Below are positions 1 to 7,242 of a DNA stretch of 26,124 nt, one piece after another. The DNA is taken from IMG/VR virus record IMGVR_UViG_3300022937_000127, positions 1 through 26,124 of that record; one strand, written 5' to 3'. The DNA is from a virus. The position numbers and the translations under genes are program-made. The first letter of the stretch is position 1; each line of letters opens with the position of its first letter. The notes beneath the pieces were generated by a model that saw only the letters and a program-made list of their open reading frames with translations, was not told the origin of the DNA and searched no databases.

Positions 1-1093
1 CTGCAAGTACTCTTATTTGTCCGGGTATAGCAGTAGTATTGTGCTGCCATTCTGCTACTTGTTCATAGGTAGGCAGTTCGAAAACTTGTATGGCAGAATA
101 GTCGCCACCTGTACCCATTGAAGGATCAAGTGCAACAACATATGTGTATTGGCTTGTTGGCTTCTTGTACCAGCGTGTTTGTCCCATATTAAGTATAGGG
201 TTGCCTCCCTCCATTGTAGCAAGATGAATACTGTTAATTAATGTTTCGTCAAATACTAAGAATTCACAGCCGTATTCACGGCGGAAACGTTCTTCGCCAA
301 TACGTCCAATTTCTGCATCACGCCAAGCATCATCACGATCTGGATGCTCGTGCCATTCTGCACGGAAAGCATGGAAGCCATTTATACCTGTATCGCTTTC
401 GTTGCCATATTCGTCAAACTTTTGTTCTGCTTGTTTCCAAATAGTAGCAAATGTATCTTCGTCTGAGTTAGGTGTGCTTGTAATAATTGCACGACCACCT
501 GTTGCTAGTGTAGGCGAAATCGAAGTCCAAAATTCGTCAGCAATGTTTGGTTGCACAAATGCAAACTCGTCACAGTATAATAGCGAAATAGACATACCAC
601 GTCCAGTAGTGCCTGTTGTTGTTTGCGACACAATACGTGATCCGTTTTCAAACTCTATTGATCCTTTGTTATATGATATAACACCTGCTCTAATATAATC
701 AGGACATAATTCATATACATATCGTATGCGTTGCATAATTTCTTGCGCACCTGTATATTTGTGTGCAGCAATTAGAATAGTTTGATCTGGATTAAACATT
801 GCATACCAGCACAAATAGATAGCAGCACAAGTAGTTTTACCTGTCTGTCTAGGCATCATATTAATATTAAAACGGAATGTATGGTAAGAATGCATCAAAC
901 GCAGTTGATACTCGTAAGGGTCAAATATTAGCTTGCCTTTTACAGGATGCTGAATGTATGCAAACTTTCTTGCAAAATGCAAATACCCTTCGTTTGGATC
1001 CATGCACTTGGCAAGATCCTGAATTTGATCTTCAGTAAAGGTTTCTTTTTGATTTGCTTTCTTGGTTAATACACCATCTAACGACTTGCTCAT
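1..1093 (-). CDS. gp17: Terminase large subunit gp17 (3' part beyond window edge)
   Basis: ATPase-nuclease motor that packages DNA into the prohead. About 364 residues can be read from an ATG at 1093 without a stop; the frame runs off the window, and T4 gp17 is about 610 aa. Visible motifs: Walker A MPRQTGKT (lysine about residue 86), Walker B LLYCDEFAF (D175, E176), an ATPase coupling motif TSTPN near residue 205, and the start of the RNase H-like nuclease domain, ALDPSMGTGGD, with its first metal-binding Asp about residue 324. The gene is cut off from its upstream neighbour by an intrinsic terminator (1106-1136). It then has its own late promoter motif TTAAATA ending 5 nt before the ATG, with no Shine-Dalgarno sequence between. 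The identification is firm; the C-terminal half of the nuclease is not visible. Confidence 0.96.
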   Translation of the reverse strand, partial: MSKSLDGVLTKKANQKETFTEDQIQDLAKCMDPNEGYLHFARKFAYIQHPVKGKLIFDPYEYQLRLMHSYHTFRFNINMMPRQTGKTTCAAIYLCWYAMFNPDQTILIAAHKYTGAQEIMQRIRYVYELCPDYIRAGVISYNKGSIEFENGSRIVSQTTTGTTGRGMSISLLYCDEFAFVQPNIADEFWTSISPTLATGGRAIITSTPNSDEDTFATIWKQAEQKFDEYGNESDTGINGFHAFRAEWHEHPDRDDAWRDAEIGRIGEERFRREYGCEFLVFDETLINSIHLATMEGGNPILNMGQTRWYKKPTSQYTYVVALDPSMGTGGDYSAIQVFELPTYEQVAEWQHNTTAIPGQIRVLA

Positions 1094-1098
1094 AGTAT

Positions 1099-1105
1099 TA
1101 TTTAA
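1099..1105 (-). promoter_or_regulatory. T4-type late promoter for gp17
   Basis: The minus strand reads TTAAATA, then ATACT, then the gp17 ATG. The motif matches the T4 late promoter core (TATAAATA). It lies directly after an intrinsic terminator and 5 nt from the start codon, so a transcript started at T4-like spacing would begin at or next to the AUG. Confidence 0.7.
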
Positions 1106-1136
1106 CCAAAAAAATAGCGCCTTGCGGCGCTATTGA
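1106..1136 (-). terminator. Intrinsic terminator between the zinc-knuckle gene and gp17
   Basis: Perfect 9-bp stem AATAGCGCC/GGCGCTATT (1113-1121 with 1126-1134) and a 4-nt loop. On the minus strand it is followed by a T-run (1112-1108). It lies just after the stop of the gene at 1147-1620 and just before the gp17 late promoter. Confidence 0.9.
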
Positions 1137-1146
1137 ATTATTTGGA

Positions 1147-1620
1147 TCAGTGCTGTTTTGCTTTTGCGGCCTTCCATTCGGCCATTAAGTCATTACTAAT
1201 AGATTCTACAGACATCGGATTGTCACCGTCCTGTGCTTTAGCATATTGCTTTTTACGACGGTTGATTCCACCAGCTAGATCATTTTTCATGTAGTCATCA
1301 TCTTTGTATTCTTCGTCTGGTGAGTTATCCCAATCTTCGCAAGTCATTTCTTCTTCATGCATTCCACCGCAAATTGGACACGGCTTAGGTCCCATTTCGT
1401 CACCGTCTGGTTCCATTGCCATTGCCATGTTGCTGCTAGGCTGCAATCCTGCATTTTTTACCAAATCCATCAAATCTTTGACATTTTCCATGCCAGAAGC
1501 ATTCAATGAAACATTCATGCTAACTGGTGAGCCCGGATTAGACATTGCAGGAGCTGGCATCGCACCTTCGCCGCATTCGTCTAAGGCTACTATTTTTTTG
1601 TAAATATCTCTGATGTCCAT
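1147..1620 (-). CDS. Uncharacterised zinc-knuckle protein between gp16 and gp17
   Basis: 157 aa, function unknown. The N-terminal ~15 residues look helical. Residues 20-75 are rich in Met, Ala, Ser and Pro. A compact metal-site motif follows: C81-x2-C84-x3-H88-x5-C94 (CPICGGMH and MTC), probably binding one zinc. The C-terminus is acidic, then basic (NRRKKQYAKAQ), and ends with an Ala/Lys helix. It is translated from ATG 1620, with a GGGAG ribosome site formed by the last codons of the upstream gene, 2 bp away. It is followed by a strong terminator, so it ends a transcription unit that starts with late genes. The position beside the terminase genes suggests a head or packaging role, but nothing in the sequence proves it. 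Confidence 0.8.
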   Translation of the reverse strand: MDIRDIYKKIVALDECGEGAMPAPAMSNPGSPVSMNVSLNASGMENVKDLMDLVKNAGLQPSSNMAMAMEPDGDEMGPKPCPICGGMHEEEMTCEDWDNSPDEEYKDDDYMKNDLAGGINRRKKQYAKAQDGDNPMSVESISNDLMAEWKAAKAKQH

Positions 1621-1622
1621 AA

Positions 1623-2180
1623 TTAACTCCCTACAACACTTTTAGTGTTCTGTTTATCGTCCATTTTTTTGTTTTCACCTGGTTTTATACCTGTAGCAGG
1701 ATCAATTTCTCTTTCTTTACGTGCAGCTTCAAGTTCTTTTAGCAAGTCCATTACTCTGCTTTCACCTGCAGATTTTTGTGCGCTTTCACCACCCATATCT
1801 TCTTTATCTAGTAAAGTTTCGTAAGGTGATTCGTCTGCTGGTTTTTGTAGTTCTTCAATTGGATCAAACTCCCCACGTACATTTAAATGACTGTGTGGAA
1901 CACTGCAATTAGCAACTAAGTATTGCTCTAATATGTGACTTGTAACTGGGTATGTAAGCTCTACTTCATATGTAGTCACTTCCATATTTTGCAATGCTGG
2001 AAAGTCCATTGGTGTTTCTTGTATTGGAGTCTTTTTACCTGATGATAAATTTAAAACTTCGTATTTTTTAAGATTTGACTCAAGTTTATCTGCAAATCCT
2101 TCAGGTAACTCGCCGGCTACCCTAATTTTAAATTTATAGGTCTTTTTAGATTCCATTAAATATTCTGAAAAAGATTTCAT
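1623..2180 (-). CDS. Uncharacterised virion-module protein (MKSFSEYL N-terminus)
   Basis: 185 aa, not identified. It opens with MKSFSEYLMESKK, a short amphipathic leader of a kind frequent in T4-like prohead and virion proteins. An alpha/beta segment follows (residues about 15-115; alternating hydrophobic strands such as YKFKIRVAG and TTYEVELTYPV, then VPHSHLNVRGEFDPIEEL). The C-terminal 65 residues are charged and low in complexity, likely disordered. The start at 2180 has AGGA 9 nt upstream. A late promoter GATAAATA lies at 2217-2210, overlapping the stop codon of gp16. The ATG sits in a perfect 12-bp palindrome (2179-2190), of unclear meaning. It is co-transcribed with the zinc-knuckle gene 2 bp downstream. 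Confidence 0.8.
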   Translation of the reverse strand: MKSFSEYLMESKKTYKFKIRVAGELPEGFADKLESNLKKYEVLNLSSGKKTPIQETPMDFPALQNMEVTTYEVELTYPVTSHILEQYLVANCSVPHSHLNVRGEFDPIEELQKPADESPYETLLDKEDMGGESAQKSAGESRVMDLLKELEAARKEREIDPATGIKPGENKKMDDKQNTKSVVGS

Positions 2181-2208
2181 GTGCGCACATCCTATTATTC
2201 TTTATATA

Positions 2209-2712
2209 TTATTTATCTTTATCTAGCCCTTTGAGCTTCTCTAGCAGACTGTTTCTGTCTGATACAACGTATCCTTCGCCATTTACAATACCTGTAGGTG
2301 AAGAATCGTCTTTGTCTAATTTTTCTTTTTTAAGTTGCAACTCGATCATTTTGAGCTTCTTATCCATCTTAGCAACCTTTGCATCAAGTCCTGTCTTGAG
2401 CATACTGCCAGCAACTTCAAATACTCTGCCACTGTAACGACTTTCAACATTCATACCAAGATCCATTAGATCTTCGTAACTGCTCAACGCACGTTGCGCA
2501 ATATCTTCTAGTTCAGCATCAGCCTTTTCGCCTAGTCCTTTTACACTAGGAAGGGCTGCGGCAATCTTGTCAAATTCTGCAATATCTCTAAAAGTTTCTT
2601 CTTGTTCAACAACAGCAGAGTGTTTGGATTTTTTCTTTTCTTCTGCTTTTGCTTCATCAATTATTTCTTTAGAATCAGGCAAATTTAGTATTTCTTCTAG
2701 TTTCTTTGTCAT
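2209..2712 (-). CDS. gp16: Terminase small subunit gp16
   Basis: 167 aa, close to the T4 gp16 length of 164. The small terminase recognises viral DNA and regulates the gp17 motor. The central helical block (about residues 60-145), with YEDLMDLGMNVESRYSGRVF followed by a Lys-rich helix (KMDKKLKMIELQLKKEK), matches the gp16 helical core as I recall it from marine T4-like phages. The N-terminus is acidic/Lys-rich and probably flexible. The ATG at 2712 lies 5 nt after the late motif GATAAATA, with no Shine-Dalgarno. It is separated from gp17 by two unknown genes, unlike T4, where gp16 and gp17 are adjacent. Confidence 0.85.
   Translation of the reverse strand: MTKKLEEILNLPDSKEIIDEAKAEEKKKSKHSAVVEQEETFRDIAEFDKIAAALPSVKGLGEKADAELEDIAQRALSSYEDLMDLGMNVESRYSGRVFEVAGSMLKTGLDAKVAKMDKKLKMIELQLKKEKLDKDDSSPTGIVNGEGYVVSDRNSLLEKLKGLDKDK
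2210..2217 (-). promoter_or_regulatory. Late promoter GATAAATA upstream of the 1623-2180 gene
   Basis: GATAAATA on the minus strand, 29 nt before the ATG at 2180. It overlaps the stop codon of gp16. The leader it would give contains an AGGA ribosome site, the conventional arrangement. Confidence 0.65.
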
Positions 2713-2717
2713 AACAC

Positions 2718-2725
2718 TATTTATC
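2718..2725 (-). promoter_or_regulatory. Late promoter GATAAATA, 5 nt before the gp16 ATG
   Basis: The minus strand reads GATAAATA, then GTGTT, then ATG. It overlaps the stop codon of the sulfotransferase gene. There is no ribosome binding site between promoter and start, which predicts a leaderless mRNA. Confidence 0.7.
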
Positions 2726-3302
2726 GGCTATCAAACTCGTATCCATTATTTTCTATAAACTGTTTGTGTTTTTTATAAACATAGTCTTTGGTTGTGCTAT
2801 CATAATATTCCATGTAGTTTCTTTTTGTAGATGCATTTAAGTGCAGTAATGGTATAAAGCAATTAAGTCTATTTTGTATTTGTTTAAAGTCTTCATGAAG
2901 ATTTTCATATTTAAGTATTATATTACAACCATTACTATAAACTTCTTGCGATGTTTGTGGCATAGTTAATAGAAATTTTTTAAAACCTATGCTCTTATAA
3001 TAACGCAACATTGTTGTTGATATTTCTGTATTTTCATCTGGAAGTTTGACTGAATTATCTCCTGCTAAAAATTTTTCTCTTCTTGATATTTCCCAATGAT
3101 ATTTGCTAACATACCAATCCCATGGATTACGTATTACACAAAAAGCATCTTGTATATCCGGGTGTGATTTCTTTACATGTTCGAGCGGAATGTGCCAAAA
3201 CCAGTTACTATTAATTGAAAAGGGTTCCAACCAAGTTCTAATACTAGTGCCGGCAGTTTTTGGCACATGTATAAAAATTATTTTATTTGAAACTACTGCC
3301 AT
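2721..3302 (-). CDS. PAPS-dependent sulfotransferase family protein
   Basis: 193 aa. Sulfotransferases move sulfate from PAPS to a hydroxyl or amine acceptor. Both cofactor signatures are present: the 5'-phosphosulfate loop HVPKTAGTS (residues 12-20) and the 3'-phosphate site around CVIRNPWDWYVSKYHW (R58, S66). The HVPKTAGT form resembles carbohydrate/heparan-type sulfotransferases rather than the cytosolic phenol type. The short length implies a minimal catalytic domain; the acceptor cannot be inferred. Its start overlaps the end of the radical SAM gene by 20 bp, so the two are translationally coupled. The pair sits between gp4 and gp16 as an accessory insertion. The region is visibly richer in A+T runs than the flanking virion genes. 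Confidence 0.85.
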   Translation of the reverse strand: MAVVSNKIIFIHVPKTAGTSIRTWLEPFSINSNWFWHIPLEHVKKSHPDIQDAFCVIRNPWDWYVSKYHWEISRREKFLAGDNSVKLPDENTEISTTMLRYYKSIGFKKFLLTMPQTSQEVYSNGCNIILKYENLHEDFKQIQNRLNCFIPLLHLNASTKRNYMEYYDSTTKDYVYKKHKQFIENNGYEFDSR

Positions 3303-4401
3303 TTGTTAAGTTTTCTTGTATATTAAAGTTAGACTTTACATCACAACTGTATCTACATGCAGGGTGCGGATTGTCTTTTGGCCAAGTTTTTGGATAAAAG
3401 TCAAACATTTCTGTTTGAAATATTTTCTTTATTGTATGTATTTTTGTGTTATTAAAATTTTGTTTGTATCCTTTTTTTTGATAAAATTCTTTAATAAAAT
3501 CATCTTTAAAATTTTGAGAAAGCATTCTATCATGATGAGAAGCTGTCCAGCAGCAAGGCCATATCCTCCCATCAGCTGCCAAATATATACTATTATTGAC
3601 ACTACCGTTAATAGGAAGTACCTTACACTCAATGTTGCATTTGTTATTAGGAGTTGGTAGGTCGTTCGCAGTTTCTACATCGTATTTTATATGAGAATTA
3701 GGTGGAGGAGCTTTAGGAGGCTCAAAAAACTTTGTTATTCCTTTTTCTTCTACTACTGAAGCTGGATAAATCCTGTATTCTTCTTTTTTATTTTTATCAA
3801 AAACTGGAGTATAGTCTTGTACCCATCTATGACTAGGCCTATAAGTAAAGTTTAAAAATCCGTATTCTTGTGCTAACAACTTGCAATCTTCTACTTGATG
3901 TTCGTTATGTTTAAAAACATTCATCATCCAAATTGCTCTGCCGCCAGCATTTATGTATTCTTTTGCATTTGAAATTACAACATCATATCGTGTGTTTCGT
4001 CTATACAAATGATGTGTATCTTCTAATCCGTCTATTCCAAACTCTACATGGACTTTTCTATGTGTTGCTAACCACCTCCAAAATTCTTTGTTTAAGGCTC
4101 CGCCGTTGGTATTAACTTTAATTTGTAAGATATGATTTTTATTAATAATCGTTTGTAGCAATCCTTTAGGATCACTGTGTTTTACAATATCTCCATAGTT
4201 GCCATTGACAGCTACATGTTTAACAGATGTTAGTTCTGGCTGATTTAAAACAGAATCGAGTTCATCTTTTGACCATTCTGTAACATTAAGCCATTTAGCA
4301 GTATCAAGGGTACCTTTCCAATTTCTAGGACATTGTGGGCATCTGGCATTACAATCCGATGTGGGTTCTAAATGTAAATGAGTTATAGGTTTGCCGTACA
4401 T
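3283..4401 (-). CDS. Radical SAM enzyme with C-terminal Cys-rich (SPASM/twitch-like) region
   Basis: 372 aa. The [4Fe-4S] motif C17-x3-C21-x2-C24 (CNARCPQC) is that of radical SAM enzymes, which cleave S-adenosylmethionine to start radical chemistry. The segments VNGNYGD, VNTNGG and EFGIDGLEDTH fit successive strands of the partial TIM barrel. A C-terminal cysteine set (C255, C259, C283, C284, C349, C353) suggests an auxiliary Fe-S cluster domain of SPASM or twitch type, used by enzymes that modify peptides or sugars. The ATG at 4401 is 5 nt after AGTAAATA, a late promoter variant that overlaps the gp4 stop. The downstream sulfotransferase overlaps it, so the two probably act in one modification pathway. 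The substrate is unknown; a peptide or surface glycan is possible. Confidence 0.9.
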   Translation of the reverse strand: MYGKPITHLHLEPTSDCNARCPQCPRNWKGTLDTAKWLNVTEWSKDELDSVLNQPELTSVKHVAVNGNYGDIVKHSDPKGLLQTIINKNHILQIKVNTNGGALNKEFWRWLATHRKVHVEFGIDGLEDTHHLYRRNTRYDVVISNAKEYINAGGRAIWMMNVFKHNEHQVEDCKLLAQEYGFLNFTYRPSHRWVQDYTPVFDKNKKEEYRIYPASVVEEKGITKFFEPPKAPPPNSHIKYDVETANDLPTPNNKCNIECKVLPINGSVNNSIYLAADGRIWPCCWTASHHDRMLSQNFKDDFIKEFYQKKGYKQNFNNTKIHTIKKIFQTEMFDFYPKTWPKDNPHPACRYSCDVKSNFNIQENLTNGSSFK

Positions 4402-4406
4402 GGAAG

Positions 4407-4414
4407 TATTTACT
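4407..4414 (-). promoter_or_regulatory. Late promoter variant AGTAAATA, 5 nt before the radical SAM ATG
   Basis: The minus strand reads AGTAAATA, CTTCC, ATG. It overlaps the end of gp4. There is no Shine-Dalgarno in the 5-nt spacer. Confidence 0.55.
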
Positions 4415-4850
4415 ACTTTCTTCTGCCTGTGTGAAAAATATCTCCCTCATTGATAACCCTAAAGAAAATTCCTTTTTGCTTACACCAAGCTCTAGCAGCC
4501 ATCCATTTTGCTTGATTGACAACATAATGTGCTTGATTGGCTCTAGATTTTCCTAGGTTTTCTCTAAAAGTTTGATTGGCGGGTTTAACTTCAATGAGTT
4601 CAACATTTTGCTTTCCTTTAGCATCGGCATATGCAATAAAAAAATCTGGAACATATATTGTATGTTTTCCAGTTAAAGGATTTCTATATGGAATACGTAT
4701 TGCTTCACTGGCCCATTGACTAACACTAGGATGTTCGTCACAGAATCTCATAAAGGCAAATTCCCAACTGCTACGATAAGTTGGTACTTTTGTTCCTATG
4801 TATTTGTTAGGGTTTTTAAGGGTGTATTTACCTTGGGCAAACTTTGCCAT
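4413..4850 (-). CDS. gp4: Head completion nuclease-like protein gp4
   Basis: 145 aa, against about 150 in T4 gp4 (gp50/gp65 family), which is needed to finish filled heads. It has a TnsA-like PD-(D/E)xK nuclease core: E30 (SSWEFAF), D69 (VPDFF) and E87-x-K89 (IEVKP). The N-terminal KFAQGKYTLKNPNKYIG is typical of this family in marine T4-like phages. The gene lies 3 bp downstream of the 122-aa gene and has its own AAGGTG ribosome site. It is followed by the inserted radical SAM gene. Family assignment is strong; nuclease activity is inferred from the conserved residues. Confidence 0.9.
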   Translation of the reverse strand: MAKFAQGKYTLKNPNKYIGTKVPTYRSSWEFAFMRFCDEHPSVSQWASEAIRIPYRNPLTGKHTIYVPDFFIAYADAKGKQNVELIEVKPANQTFRENLGKSRANQAHYVVNQAKWMAARAWCKQKGIFFRVINEGDIFHTGRRK

Positions 4851-4853
4851 GAT

Positions 4854-5222
4854 CTACACCTTTATGTTTCTACGTTCTACTTTATCAACAGTTTCTGTTC
4901 TTTTATAACCTATAGAACTTGATTTAGGCCTATTATAGTTTATAACTTCTGCTACAACTGCACTTAATTGCACATCGTCCAAGCCTTTCATAGTATCTAA
5001 AATTTTAAATATTTTTATACCATCAATTTTTGCTTGCTTCAATAATACTGAAGAAACTGCAACTGCTGCACTTTGCTCAAATCCTCTTTTTGTAAAAAAT
5101 GCTAAAACAGAATCTACATCGTTTGCTGCAAATTCAAGAGGCTTATCATAGTACCTATCAAAAAATTGATTTATTTCTTTATCTGATTTTTTTGGGATGT
5201 CTGCTTTGGGTAATGCTGTCAT
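4854..5222 (-). CDS. Conserved small virion-module protein, function unknown
   Basis: 122 aa, mostly predicted helical. It has a Lys/Asp N-terminus (PKADIPKKSDKEINQFFDRY), a central Ala/Val helix region (SVLAFFTKRGFEQSAAVAVSS), and a basic C-terminus ending KVERRNIKV. I recall similar proteins next to gp4 or baseplate genes in cyanophages, without a proven role. It begins 1 bp after the stop of the tail-tube-like gene, with a GGAAG ribosome site inside the end of that gene, and runs into gp4 with 3 bp between. A structural or assembly role is inferred from position only. Confidence 0.75.
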   Translation of the reverse strand: MTALPKADIPKKSDKEINQFFDRYYDKPLEFAANDVDSVLAFFTKRGFEQSAAVAVSSVLLKQAKIDGIKIFKILDTMKGLDDVQLSAVVAEVINYNRPKSSSIGYKRTETVDKVERRNIKV

Positions 5223-5223
5223 A

Positions 5224-6501
5224 TTAACTTCCAGTTACTTTTGCTGCTAATGCTGCTTGGTCCGATGGACCTAATTTAGAATATGCATCTTTCATAGCAT
5301 TTATGCCCCCAGATCTGCCAGATGCTTGGTAATCGTTTTGGAATTGAGCAAATTTTGCTGCTTCAAGTTCTGCAGGATTATTTGGACCTTTTACGGCATT
5401 TGAAACAGCACTCAGTCCTGCAACTGCCACTGTTGCAATGGCTAAATCTTTTGCTCCGCCGCTGCCGCCATTTTTAGGAAAGAACGTCTGAGCAACACCA
5501 CTTACATCAATACCTGCTGCTGATCCAATTGCGTCTGTTAGCAATCTAAATCCTTGTTCTCGTAGTCCATCTTTAGACAAATTCCTAAAATTGCCAATTA
5601 AATTTACTGCTGCTATTCCTGCTTCTAGAGGATTATTAAAGTTCTTGCCTTTGGTAATATAATCATATAGATCTATTGCACCGCCAAATATTCCACCTAA
5701 TCCAAGTGTGCCACCACCTAATAATGTAATAGGACTTGGTGTAGAATCGTAGTGTGAAGGATCTCCAAAACCTACTGGATCTCCGTTTGCTCCGGCTGTT
5801 ACATTTCCTCTTAGATAATGTACTGCTTCATAAGCAACAGTAATAGTATTAAGCATAGTACTGCCATCGCCACTATCTACACTATCATGTTTCCAATCTG
5901 TAATGATAGGATTTACTAGAGTGTATGTTGTATAACTCTTACGAGCCATTTGGCTGATTTGAATGTTTCTAAAGAAAGGAACACTAATATTATTATCTAA
6001 ACCATACTTGTATTGGTTTGCTCCGGATCCTTTGTAAGTTTGGTCTCCTGAACCAGCTTTATTAAATGCGCCAGGATCATTGCCATAGTTACCATCTGCA
6101 AAATAATATCTATAATATGCTTCTAATAATGCTGTTGTAACACCGTAGTTATCATCATGGAATTGTATTGTTACAGGCTGATATGCTATAGCTGTCTGTA
6201 CATTCTTTTTACGGTTGTACTTGTTTTTTGTTTCAACTTCTGCTCTGAATGTAGGTAAGTCTGCACTTTTAACTAGCATACCTATTTCTAGATTATGCTT
6301 ATTCCTTAGATCAGGAAGTACATTAGATGCTGCTGGATCTAATACAAAATGGCAATGATAGAGATGCTTATGCTTGGGAGCCAGGCGTTGATTATCGGTA
6401 ACGAACAGCCTATTAGCATGTTGCCAATCCGCCATATTACCTTTAGGGCCTAACACCCCTGCTGCTACATTGTCGAGAAATCCATTAAACTTGCTTGCCA
6501 T
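5224..6501 (-). CDS. Tail-tube-like virion protein, possibly the tube initiator (gp54-like)
   Basis: 425 aa. Residues about 1-235 look like a gp19/gp54-type tube domain. LEIGMLVKSADLPTFRAEVET is followed by a strand reading VQTAIAYQPVTIQFHDDN, and later TLVNPIITDWKHDSVDSG and MLNTITVAYEAVHYLRG. The strand order resembles the conserved parts of T4 gp54 (baseplate tube initiator). The remaining ~190 residues are Gly/Ala-rich, with hydrophobic stretches (GGGTLGLGGIFGGAIDLYDY, LAIATVAVAGLSAVSNAV), perhaps a baseplate-facing or membrane-active tail. It lies directly after gp19, with a terminator between. It carries its own late promoter 5 nt before the ATG and no Shine-Dalgarno. gp54, gp48 or a second tube protein are alternatives. 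Confidence 0.7.
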   Translation of the reverse strand: MASKFNGFLDNVAAGVLGPKGNMADWQHANRLFVTDNQRLAPKHKHLYHCHFVLDPAASNVLPDLRNKHNLEIGMLVKSADLPTFRAEVETKNKYNRKKNVQTAIAYQPVTIQFHDDNYGVTTALLEAYYRYYFADGNYGNDPGAFNKAGSGDQTYKGSGANQYKYGLDNNISVPFFRNIQISQMARKSYTTYTLVNPIITDWKHDSVDSGDGSTMLNTITVAYEAVHYLRGNVTAGANGDPVGFGDPSHYDSTPSPITLLGGGTLGLGGIFGGAIDLYDYITKGKNFNNPLEAGIAAVNLIGNFRNLSKDGLREQGFRLLTDAIGSAAGIDVSGVAQTFFPKNGGSGGAKDLAIATVAVAGLSAVSNAVKGPNNPAELEAAKFAQFQNDYQASGRSGGINAMKDAYSKLGPSDQAALAAKVTGS

Positions 6502-6506
6502 ACTAA

Positions 6507-6514
6507 TATTTATC
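6507..6514 (-). promoter_or_regulatory. Late promoter GATAAATA, 5 nt before the tail-tube-like gene
   Basis: The minus strand reads GATAAATA, TTAGT, ATG. A strong intrinsic terminator lies about 25 nt further upstream, so read-through from gp19 should be low. This motif probably supplies most of the message, and it would be leaderless. Confidence 0.75.
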
Positions 6515-6539
6515 TATATGAATTAAGTGCGTAGATAAT

Positions 6540-6568
6540 AAAAAAGGGAGCATAAAGCTCCCTTTAAC
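6540..6568 (-). terminator. Intrinsic terminator after gp19
   Basis: Perfect 9-bp stem AAAGGGAGC/GCTCCCTTT (6543-6551 with 6557-6565) and a 5-nt loop. On the minus strand a T-run follows, formed by the A-run ending at 6540. It lies 17 bp after the gp19 stop codon. Confidence 0.9.
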
Positions 6569-6584
6569 TAGTATTAACTATATT

Positions 6585-7211
6585 TTATACGCCGCCGCCA
6601 GTTACTAGAGTATTAACTGTACGTCCAACTGCTGTACCAACGCCAGTACCTTGTGGTGTCTGGATTGCGTTATCATATTGGATTTCTAGTGTAATTCTCA
6701 TCGGATCGTTGTTAGCATATGCAAGTTCGTTATAGTTTGCATTTACTACAAAGCAACCATATAGTTCAAATGTTTCTAGTACAGTTGGTGTGTTAGCACC
6801 GTTACCGCCGTCTAAGATTTCAATACGTGTTGTAAATTTGTAATCTTGACCTGATGCTGCGCTTGACTGTTCGAAGAAGTCGAACTGCTTCTGTAACTGT
6901 TCGCCTACTAACTTTTGAACGTTGTTATTAACATCTTCACGTAAGTTCAATGTAATTGGGGACCATGTATGCTTTCCTGCTAGATATGCTTTGGAGTTAT
7001 ATACTGGAATCTCAATTGGTTCAAAAGCAACTGTCGGTCTAGTAACATCTACAACCTGTTTTGTAAGTTCAGTTGTTGGTGTCGAAACACCAAAGTTTTC
7101 CAGTGATACCCTAAAGCGGTATTGTAGCTTTGGCATCAACAAGCCCTGATTGCTTGCGCTGTCTCCGCTCGCTAGTGGCACTGTGATTTTTGATAGTGTT
7201 GAAATTGCCAT
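6585..7211 (-). CDS. gp19: Tail tube protein gp19
   Basis: 208 aa; T4 gp19 is 163. This is the inner tail tube through which DNA passes. Features of the tube fold are visible: PKLQYRFRVSLENFG near the N-terminus, VVDVTRPTVAFEPIEIPVYN, HTWSPITLNLRED, TFELYGCFVVNANYNELAY, and the final strand MRITLEIQYDNA. It follows gp18 by 31 bp, the order seen in T4. It has a late promoter GATAAATA at 7239-7232 and a conventional AGGAG ribosome site 6 nt before ATG 7211. A strong terminator follows the stop. Confidence 0.93.
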   Translation of the reverse strand: MAISTLSKITVPLASGDSASNQGLLMPKLQYRFRVSLENFGVSTPTTELTKQVVDVTRPTVAFEPIEIPVYNSKAYLAGKHTWSPITLNLREDVNNNVQKLVGEQLQKQFDFFEQSSAASGQDYKFTTRIEILDGGNGANTPTVLETFELYGCFVVNANYNELAYANNDPMRITLEIQYDNAIQTPQGTGVGTAVGRTVNTLVTGGGV

Positions 7212-7231
7212 TTATTTGCTCCTGTTATATC

Positions 7232-7239
7232 TATTTATC
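7232..7239 (-). promoter_or_regulatory. Late promoter GATAAATA upstream of gp19
   Basis: GATAAATA in the 31-bp gap between gp18 and gp19, 20 nt before the ATG, leaving room for the AGGAG site at 7223-7219. This lets the abundant tube protein be made independently of the sheath message. Confidence 0.75.
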
Positions 7240-7242
7240 ATC

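Noticed and set aside
402-698. Plus-strand open frame of 98 codons opposite gp17
   Set aside because: Antisense shadow of a strongly conserved terminase frame; composition is not protein-like and there is no ribosome site.
1635-1649. Hairpin AACACT/AGTGTT just upstream of the zinc-knuckle gene
   Set aside because: It lies inside the coding end of the upstream gene, has a short loop and does not cover the ribosome site. Likely chance.
2179-2190. Perfect 12-bp palindrome ATGTGCGCACAT at the start of the 1623-2180 gene
   Set aside because: Could be an operator, but it is single, unsupported by a second site, and contains the start codon. Noted in the gene entry only.
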